Origin: Deltaproteobacteria bacterium
GTDB taxonomy: Bacteria; Desulfobacterota; Binatia; Binatales; Binataceae
Length of the DNA: 8,603 bases
Direction: 5' to 3'
NCBI GenBank assembly: GCA_021799555.1
Contig: JAJZAG010000154.1
Location: 1-8,603, forward strand
Shown here: positions 1 through 5,838 of the stretch, piece after piece
How the letters are laid out: each line of letters opens with the position of its first letter
Position numbering within the stretch: position 1 is the first letter of the stretch
Translations under genes and position numbers: made by a program
Notes under the pieces: generated by a model
Told to the model about the DNA's origin: nothing
Seen by the model: only the letters and a program-made list of their open reading frames with translations
Databases searched by the model: none

Positions 1-507
1 TTGCTGAAACGCGCTCCGACGCATGACGACCGCGGTCGGCAGGATGTGGCAGATATGGCCCTCTGGCGTAAGTAACTCATCGAATCGAGGTGGCGAATAT
101 CCATTGTAGTAATATGAATCACGCTGAACTCTTCCCACAAGGTCTACTTCGACAGCGTCATGATATGCGAGCACGCACTGAGGCGTCGCCTCGAACGGAG
201 GCATAATATGAGCGAGCTTCTCGAGCATCCATTCGTCGTCGGCGTCGAGAAAGGCGAAATATTCTCCGCGCGAAAGGGCGGCGCCCCGGTTTAGAGCCCT
301 CGGTAACCCGGGCATGGGTTCCTTGATCGCTACAACTCGATCTCCGTACGATTCGATCACCTGGCGAGTTCCGTCGATTGAGCCGTTGTCGATCACAATT
401 ACCTCGAACCTGCCCGCATAGGTCTGCGACAGGGCGCTGTCGATCGCTCGAGCTAGGGTGCGCTCGCCGTTGCGTACCGGAATTATAACTGAAACGCGCG
501 GATTCAT
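1..507 (-). CDS. Family 2 glycosyltransferase, 3' end cut by the window
   Basis: I translated this directly from the reverse strand: 169 codons are open from the ATG at 507-505 to the window edge, with no stop, so the C-terminus is missing. The N-terminus MNPRVSVIIPVRNGERTL is the classic GT-A opening of family 2 glycosyltransferases. IDNGSIDGT (about 39-47) is the nucleotide-binding segment, and LDADDEW (87-93) carries the DXD metal-binding motif (D88, D90). Such enzymes transfer a sugar from a nucleotide-sugar donor to a lipid-linked glycan at the cytoplasmic face of the inner membrane. The start lies 13 nt after the flippase stop codon, so the gene is probably the last visible member of the same operon. 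The donor sugar and linkage cannot be read from the sequence. The family is secure; the exact role is not. Confidence 0.9.
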   Translation of the reverse strand, partial: MNPRVSVIIPVRNGERTLARAIDSALSQTYAGRFEVIVIDNGSIDGTRQVIESYGDRVVAIKEPMPGLPRALNRGAALSRGEYFAFLDADDEWMLEKLAHIMPPFEATPQCVLAYHDAVEVDLVGRVQRDSYYYNGYSPPRFDELLTPEGHICHILPTAVVMRRSAFQQ

Positions 508-520
508 AAGCGCAACCGAT

Positions 521-2068
521 TCAGGCGGCTGCCCCGCGGTCGACAGCGACATACCCCGTCAAAGTCCAGAAAGATCGCTTGGCGATCAAACGTTCCTCGT
601 GGTCGAGCAGTCCGCGCCAGCCCGCTGTCGACAGGACCAGCAGTTCCAGCGTGACGATCGCGATCTTTGTGGCTAAGACTACCGGAACGGCCGCCACGAC
701 CAATCCTAGAGCCGCCACGACTGTGAAGTATGCGAGGCGCCGACCGCCGCGGGCAATGTCTGGTAAAAGAACCCGCGCCATAACCCACTCCGCTGCTGCT
801 TCCACTCCACAACGAACGGCGCTTGCAATTGCCGCCCCCTCGGCACCTCGCCAATAAACGGCCCCAATCATCAGGGCGAGGTAAATCGGCAGCTCCACCG
901 AGCGCAATTTGAGGGTCACGTCTGGCCGCCCAGCCGCCCAGAGCAATTCGTCTGGCGCGCTACCCACCGCATGAAGCAACGCCGCGACCGCCAACCACTG
1001 AAGCAATACGCTGCTGTGGGCCGCGAATCCGGCGCCCACCCACAAACTCAACAATTCGTTTGCGAAGGCAATCAGAAGGAGCACCACAGGAAACATCACC
1101 AGCAGCAACGCCTTTGCGCTGCGCTCAAAAATAATCCGGCTCTTCGCTCGATCCTCGACCAAACCGTAGCTCATAGCAGGGAAAAGAACCCTAGCGACAC
1201 TCCAGGGCACAATCCGTAGCTTATTCATAATTCGCCCCGGAACGACGTAGTACGACAATGCGGTCATCGAGCTCAGTGCCGCCAGCACGAATCGATCGAA
1301 ACTCATCATCAGAGTTCCGGCCACGCCGTATCCTGCTGCCCACTTACCGAATCCCACCAGATCAGGAACAACTGCGCGGCTAAAGCGCATCTGTGCGATC
1401 ATCCGCGGCGCTGTCTGGGCGCACATCGCAAAATATACTATCCATGTCACGAGGTAGCCCGCCGCCAGTACCCCGATGAGTGCAACGATGCTGTGGGAGT
1501 ACGGCAGCACCAAGAGCGGGCCCAGCGACGAGAACGCTGCACTCGGGCTCTGTACCAGATTGATCACACCGAAGCGTTGATGCGCCGCGAGCACAGAAGA
1601 CAGCACCCGCATCGTCAAGCATATCGGCAGCGAAAATGCCAGGATATAAAATCCATCGACCACCTGTCGTTGGATTTCCGGTGCCACGCGGAAAAGCCGC
1701 GCCACCATAATGTTGGCGCCTGACGCCAAAAGTACCGCACCGATTAGTCCAAGGACGACCATCAACGTCAAAGCCGTACCAATCAGTACCGGGATTTCGC
1801 GATCGGCGTGTCTTGCCAGCCGATCGCTCACTAGTTTTGTGAGAGCAAACGAGGTCCCGAAGTCAAACAGATTAAAATAACCAAATACCGTCCACGCCAG
1901 AGCCAAAACACCGAACTGTTCCGTACCAATCGTATGAATGAGGATTGGCATCGCAATGAAAGCGGCCGCGAGCGGAGCTAATTCCCCCGCACCGTTCCAG
2001 ATCACGTTGCGCGCCAATCGCTTTCCGGAAATTAGCGAAGCATCCGCTGTCTGGAATTGCTCTGCCAT
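521..2068 (-). CDS. Wzx-like polysaccharide flippase (oligosaccharide exporter)
   Basis: This 515-residue, very hydrophobic protein appears to have about 12 to 14 membrane helices, the normal size and layout for the Wzx/PST branch of the MOP exporter superfamily. The N-terminal third carries a typical pattern: RLARNVIWNGAGEL, then MPILIHTIGTEQFGVLALAW, then FNLFDFGTSFALTKLVSD (residues about 17-83). Wzx proteins flip undecaprenyl-diphosphate-linked repeat units from the cytoplasmic to the periplasmic face of the inner membrane, where a polymerase or ligase acts on them. The start ATG (2068-2066) is 16 nt after the stop of the aminotransferase fusion, and the next gene (GT2) begins 13 nt after its stop. 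No Shine-Dalgarno is visible, so coupled translation is possible. I did not assign a gene symbol because Wzx sequences diverge strongly. A teichuronic-acid-type exporter of the same superfamily is the main alternative. Confidence 0.85.
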   Translation of the reverse strand: MAEQFQTADASLISGKRLARNVIWNGAGELAPLAAAFIAMPILIHTIGTEQFGVLALAWTVFGYFNLFDFGTSFALTKLVSDRLARHADREIPVLIGTALTLMVVLGLIGAVLLASGANIMVARLFRVAPEIQRQVVDGFYILAFSLPICLTMRVLSSVLAAHQRFGVINLVQSPSAAFSSLGPLLVLPYSHSIVALIGVLAAGYLVTWIVYFAMCAQTAPRMIAQMRFSRAVVPDLVGFGKWAAGYGVAGTLMMSFDRFVLAALSSMTALSYYVVPGRIMNKLRIVPWSVARVLFPAMSYGLVEDRAKSRIIFERSAKALLLVMFPVVLLLIAFANELLSLWVGAGFAAHSSVLLQWLAVAALLHAVGSAPDELLWAAGRPDVTLKLRSVELPIYLALMIGAVYWRGAEGAAIASAVRCGVEAAAEWVMARVLLPDIARGGRRLAYFTVVAALGLVVAAVPVVLATKIAIVTLELLVLSTAGWRGLLDHEERLIAKRSFWTLTGYVAVDRGAAA

Positions 2069-2084
2069 AACTTAAAAGCTGCCG

Positions 2085-3887
2085 CTAATTCTTCAGCGCC
2101 GTAAGAGCGGCTAGCAATCGTTCGTTATCTGCCTCGCTCCGGATCGCTATCCTGACATATTCAGCGTCCTCCAGGCCGGCCTTCCCTGTGCAGTCCTTGA
2201 TGAGCATCTGGTGCTGCTCGAGTAAATATCCGGTCAAGGCGGTCGCCGAAAGACCTCGCGACACCTGGCATAGGAAATAGTTCGCTTCAGAGGGAACAAC
2301 TCGGAGCCAATTTAATTCCGTCAGCCTAAGGCCAAACCTATCGCGCTCCGCGCGGAGAGCAGCACATGCGCGCTGATATTCATCCTCATATTTTCCAAAT
2401 ATCTGCAGGAAGAATTCCCCGAAGGAATTTATGTTCCAGATTGCCAACTTTTCCCTGACCGACCTGATCAGATTTTCATCTGCGCAGGCCAACACGCCAA
2501 GTCGCAAACCTGGTATCCCATAGCTTTTGCTTATGCTCTTGATCACGGCAACCCATGGGTGCGCGTCAAGAAAGTCACCGTTCAATAGCGAAAAGCCCGC
2601 GGATGCGAAGTCGGCGAATGATTCGTCAACGATTACGCACACACCGCGCTTGCCAAGACTTTCGATGAGGCCGGTCAGCGCGCTCCTGTCGAGCATGCGT
2701 CCAGTAGGATTATCGGGGTTCACGACAACCAGGCACGTGAGACCCTGCGAGAAACGTTCTATCTGAGCAACGCTGCAGCTAAAGTCCACATTATCAGGCT
2801 TGAGTGTCCGCACGCTCGCAGCTGGACCTGCGCATTTGAGATATTCCTCAAATGTCGGAAGAATCACGCCGATTTCGCCGCGCGTGTGCTGAAGCATTGC
2901 CTTAATCAGCTCCGATGCACCGTTGCCGACAAGAACTTGCGACGGACGGCAATCGAACCGGCGAGCGGCGAGTGTATTTTGGACATCCAGCCCCGACGGA
3001 TACGATGCCAGAAGGGTCGAGAGGCTCGCCTTGAATTCATCAACCATGCGCCGCGACGGAAAATAAGGATTGACGAGATAACAGAAGTCCAGAAGCTGGG
3101 GAAATCGCCAGTATCCGCCATAGAGGCGCTGATATTGGCGCAGGTGGGAATCGCCATTCGCGAATAGGATCTCCGCTATCGCGAGGTCATTTGCGTCGTC
3201 GATTTCGTACCACTTCCGAGTCTCGACTCGGAACGCCTTCAGCTCGGTCTTCTCGAGAGCAGTGATGACGGTCAACACTTCTTCGTAGTACTGCGTTCGC
3301 CCGAATGCCGACATGTAGGCCGATAAAAAAGGTACGCAAAAGCGACGGGCGAATTGACGCGAGAATTTATAAATATTGACGGTTTTAAAATAGGATTCGC
3401 TGTCGCTCCACTTGAAATGCTTTTTCGGGATGACATCAACGATGTTTTCGCCGCTCAACAGCGTAACTGTGCCATCCATCCAGCGCTCGAACTTCGCCAC
3501 GACGGTCAAGTTGGGCGCTGGTGAAGACACGACCTCTTGAAGAATTTCAGGATCGAAAATCAGATCGCTCTCAAGCAGTATCGTATCATCGGCTTCAAGA
3601 TACTCGCGGGCCAACCAGAGCGAATAGATGTTGTTCGTTGTTTCGTAGAGCGGATTGTGCACAAACACGATTTCGAGCCGGTCTTGGAATGTGTTCACGA
3701 ATGTTTGGAGACCGTCTGCGCCGTGCCCCGTGATCACCACTACCCTCTTTATGCCCGCGCCAAGGATCGCCTCCAACGTGCGCTCGATAAGAGTCTTGCC
3801 GTTGACCTCGACCATCGCCTTGGTCTTGTCCGCGGTGATGTTTCCCAACCGCCGGCCCATACCGGCGGCTAATATCAATGCTTGCAT
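2085..3887 (-). CDS. Fused LicC/PntC-like cytidylyltransferase and HisC/CobD-like PLP enzyme
   Basis: This 600-residue protein contains two enzymes. Residues 1-245 form a nucleotidyltransferase: LILAAGMGRRLG (4-15) is the nucleotide-binding loop, followed by KTKAMVEVNGKTLIE. The segments NNIYSLWLAREYL (85-97), ESDLIFD (106-112, D108) and WYEIDDANDLAIAEI (226-240, D230) resemble LicC, the CTP:phosphocholine cytidylyltransferase, and PntC. Residues about 265-600 form a fold-type I PLP enzyme: VGNGASELIK (320-329), NPDNPTG (390-396), VDESFADF (420-427), and SISKSYGIPGLRLG (451-464) with K454 as the likely Schiff-base lysine. YVRIAIR (577-583) supplies arginines like those that bind phosphate in HisC. 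The second half resembles histidinol-phosphate aminotransferase and the threonine-phosphate decarboxylase CobD. The likely product is a CDP-activated amino-alcohol or aminophosphonate for glycan decoration. Substrate, and decarboxylation versus transamination, are inferred and open. The start gives the canonical MQALILAAGMG. It lies 24 nt after the methyltransferase stop. Confidence 0.85.
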   Translation of the reverse strand: MQALILAAGMGRRLGNITADKTKAMVEVNGKTLIERTLEAILGAGIKRVVVITGHGADGLQTFVNTFQDRLEIVFVHNPLYETTNNIYSLWLAREYLEADDTILLESDLIFDPEILQEVVSSPAPNLTVVAKFERWMDGTVTLLSGENIVDVIPKKHFKWSDSESYFKTVNIYKFSRQFARRFCVPFLSAYMSAFGRTQYYEEVLTVITALEKTELKAFRVETRKWYEIDDANDLAIAEILFANGDSHLRQYQRLYGGYWRFPQLLDFCYLVNPYFPSRRMVDEFKASLSTLLASYPSGLDVQNTLAARRFDCRPSQVLVGNGASELIKAMLQHTRGEIGVILPTFEEYLKCAGPAASVRTLKPDNVDFSCSVAQIERFSQGLTCLVVVNPDNPTGRMLDRSALTGLIESLGKRGVCVIVDESFADFASAGFSLLNGDFLDAHPWVAVIKSISKSYGIPGLRLGVLACADENLIRSVREKLAIWNINSFGEFFLQIFGKYEDEYQRACAALRAERDRFGLRLTELNWLRVVPSEANYFLCQVSRGLSATALTGYLLEQHQMLIKDCTGKAGLEDAEYVRIAIRSEADNERLLAALTALKN

Positions 3888-3911
3888 AGGTGCGTCAGCG
3901 TAAATTTGGCT

Positions 3912-4676
3912 TCATGCGTCCGAAACAGAGCCGCCGCGGCCCTTCGGGGGCACTGCCGAAGGACTGTCGCAACCGGACTTCCGGCGAAGAAGCACGTTGT
4001 AGCGAAACTCGGAATTCCCGTAACCTTCGACTCGCTGGTCGTAAATCTCAAGCTCCACACCCCACCGATCACTGTTCAGGCACCACCATTGTCGCTCTAT
4101 GAAGAGCTGGGGCGCGTCCCGATAAAGGCGATCGTATTCGTCCGCGCCGAGCGCGTCGCGCCGCCGGGTTTCGAAATCGCGGCGCCTGGAGGCATCGTTC
4201 ACGTCGAGGATCAAACTCCGCCCGCCGTCTCTCAGGCTTCGCGCGAGCTCGCGAACCGCCGCGTCGGCGTATTCGAGGCTCGGAAAATAAAGGAACACGC
4301 CGTTGCAAATTCCCGCGTCGAAAAAACCTGTGCGAAACGGTAGATGAGCAGCCTCTCCGACAACAAAATTTCCGGATGGTATCATTCGCCGGGCTTGGCC
4401 AATATGAGGGGCTGAATAGTCCAAGCCCGAGAGGTCCAGGAATCCAGAGCAATAGAGCGGGTACAGAAATGCTCCGGCACCGCATCCGACTTCGCAAATT
4501 CGCTCGTGCGTCCGAAGATTTAATCGCTCCGCCGCATTCATGACCATCTTAGTCCAGTGCCGCGGCTCGATTTTGCCCAAGCCGCTGTCAAAACCGTCGG
4601 CCACGATCAAGTCTGAAAGCGACGCCAACTTTCCAGCCGCCTGGCCCTTCCGTGCCCAGATTTCTTTCCAACCCAT
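3912..4676 (-). CDS. Class I SAM-dependent methyltransferase
   Basis: This 254-residue protein has the Rossmann-type methyltransferase motifs in order: ICEVGCGAGAF (60-70) is motif I for SAM binding, SGLDYS (83-88) holds the acidic residue (D86) that contacts the SAM ribose, GEAAHLPF (107-114) is the motif II region, and ICNGVFLYFPSLEYADAAV (123-141) followed by LRDGGRSLILDVND completes a Methyltransf_11-like core. The N-terminus MGWKEIWARKG supports the ATG at 4676, which begins 8 nt after the TagF-like gene stops. The last 20 or so residues are polar and Pro/Gly/Ser-rich and look like a disordered tail. The substrate is unknown. Its place between a phospho-alcohol transferase and a cytidylyltransferase/PLP fusion makes N-methylation of an amino-alcohol possible; O- or N-methylation of a sugar is at least equally likely. 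Confidence 0.85.
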   Translation of the reverse strand: MGWKEIWARKGQAAGKLASLSDLIVADGFDSGLGKIEPRHWTKMVMNAAERLNLRTHERICEVGCGAGAFLYPLYCSGFLDLSGLDYSAPHIGQARRMIPSGNFVVGEAAHLPFRTGFFDAGICNGVFLYFPSLEYADAAVRELARSLRDGGRSLILDVNDASRRRDFETRRRDALGADEYDRLYRDAPQLFIERQWWCLNSDRWGVELEIYDQRVEGYGNSEFRYNVLLRRKSGCDSPSAVPPKGRGGSVSDA

Positions 4677-4684
4677 TTCCGCAG

Positions 4685-5815
4685 TTACCGATTCTGTTTC
4701 AGCAGACCATATCGCCGAGCGACGCGCCCGACGTGACGCCGTAGCTTTTCCTTACGCCACCGAAGACCCGTACGGACCCTCGACCAACGCCGACCTCGGT
4801 TCCGTTCGACGCATTCGACGATGGCCCGCGCTGCGCGCTGCGCGTCACGTCCCTCTGTCGTGTCGAACATGTGGCCACGGATCTTGACCATCCCGGAAGA
4901 GATTTCCGTCTGGGCAAAGATCTTGTGGAAACGGTCTACCACATCGGTTGGTGTCACACAGATCGGCAATACCTTCTTAACTTCAGGGAGCAAGAGTCTA
5001 GCGACCTGCCTGGAATCCCCTAAAGCCACAACCTTTTTATTCAGTAGGATTGCGTCGGTCAGCGCGCCGCTGTCCAAATCGGAAATCACCATATCGGCAA
5101 GCGCGAAAGCATCTTCCGGTGGCATATACCGGTCCAATAACGTCACGGGACCGTTCCGCAGCTTTTGCATCCTGTCCTTTTCCATTCGATATGTACAGTG
5201 ATGCGGCTTCACTAGGACCTCGAAATCCTGGGACAGCATAAAGATCGAGTCGGCGAACCTATCGATCGAGGATCTGTGTTGCCAGGTGGGTAAGTACAAA
5301 AGTGACGGCTTCTCACCCTCAAGATTGTACTTCGCTCGAATAGTCGCTCGTTCGGGCCGATTGTTGAACCAGGCGTCATAACGCGGATAGCCCATCATCC
5401 GAACGCGCTCGGTGTCAACGTATTTTCGGAAAATCGCGAGGTCGAATTCGCCGTGAAGGAGGTAGAGATCGAAACCGGCGAAGTGCGACCGACGCGCCCG
5501 GGGGATATAGTACCAAACCAGACTCACACCATAATTCAGTCTTGCGCGCAGCTTACGATAGTCACGAAGGATTCGCGTCGCGCCGGTGGTCAGCGCTATG
5601 TCGGCGCCGGGATCGGCCGCAGGAACACAGGGCAGGCGCAGCTTTGCGAGAAGCTCCTCCGCTATATCGGGGTTGTACCATCCGGCGGCCGCGTTGTGGG
5701 CTTCGCTGCGGTTAGAGACGAAGGCTGCGTCGACCCCCATCGCAATCAATTCGTGGGCGATCGGCCCAAAATGCAATGCCTCCATTGCGTCCGAGAGGTA
5801 GAATTCAACTCGCAT
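4685..5815 (-). CDS. TagB/TagF-like CDP-alcohol phosphotransferase (CDP-glycerol glycerophosphotransferase family)
   Basis: This 376-residue protein looks like the GT-B enzymes of the teichoic-acid TagB/TagF family, which transfer a phospho-alcohol from a CDP-linked donor. Visible signatures are MMGYPRYDAW (140-149), LLYLPTWQH (172-180), LVKPHH (201-206) and ADMVISDLDSGALTDAILL (240-258), matching the order of the GxPRxD, PTW, KPH and TDxSS elements of the family. The N-terminal half (FYLSDAMEALHFGPIAHEL, then a membrane-proximal segment near 98-128) fits the acceptor-binding lobe. The C-terminal tail, residues 336-376, is extremely rich in Arg/Lys and may hold the protein at the inner membrane. 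It starts 23 nt after the ligase stop and ends 8 nt before the methyltransferase. Since a cytidylyltransferase lies two genes downstream, its donor may be the CDP compound made there rather than CDP-glycerol. Donor and acceptor are inference. Confidence 0.7.
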   Translation of the reverse strand: MRVEFYLSDAMEALHFGPIAHELIAMGVDAAFVSNRSEAHNAAAGWYNPDIAEELLAKLRLPCVPAADPGADIALTTGATRILRDYRKLRARLNYGVSLVWYYIPRARRSHFAGFDLYLLHGEFDLAIFRKYVDTERVRMMGYPRYDAWFNNRPERATIRAKYNLEGEKPSLLYLPTWQHRSSIDRFADSIFMLSQDFEVLVKPHHCTYRMEKDRMQKLRNGPVTLLDRYMPPEDAFALADMVISDLDSGALTDAILLNKKVVALGDSRQVARLLLPEVKKVLPICVTPTDVVDRFHKIFAQTEISSGMVKIRGHMFDTTEGRDAQRAARAIVECVERNRGRRWSRVRTGLRWRKEKLRRHVGRVARRYGLLKQNR

Positions 5816-5838
5816 AAGGAGTTAGCACGGTTAAGCTG

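Noticed and set aside
504..854. A minus-strand open frame (116 codons) overlapping the flippase C-terminus in another frame.
   Set aside because: It has an Arg/Gly/Ser-rich composition without domain features; the flippase frame through the same region is hydrophobic and continuous to its stop.
2085..3887. A possible histidine-biosynthesis hisC gene.
   Set aside because: The PLP half does resemble HisC, but it is fused to a LicC/PntC-like nucleotidyltransferase and surrounded by glycan-assembly genes with no other his gene, so a role in histidine synthesis is unlikely.
3941..3962. A perfect 7-bp inverted repeat (CCTTCGG ... CCGAAGG, 8-nt loop) near the end of the methyltransferase gene, considered as an intrinsic terminator.
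   Set aside because: It lies inside the coding sequence, before the stop codon, and is not followed on the transcribed strand by a T-run; the following bases are GC-rich. A 7-bp stem in GC-rich coding DNA is compatible with chance.
3882..4343. A plus-strand open frame (153 codons) covering the methyltransferase 3' half and the start of the fusion gene.
   Set aside because: It lies opposite genes with clear methyltransferase and nucleotidyltransferase motifs, and its own translation shows no recognisable domain.
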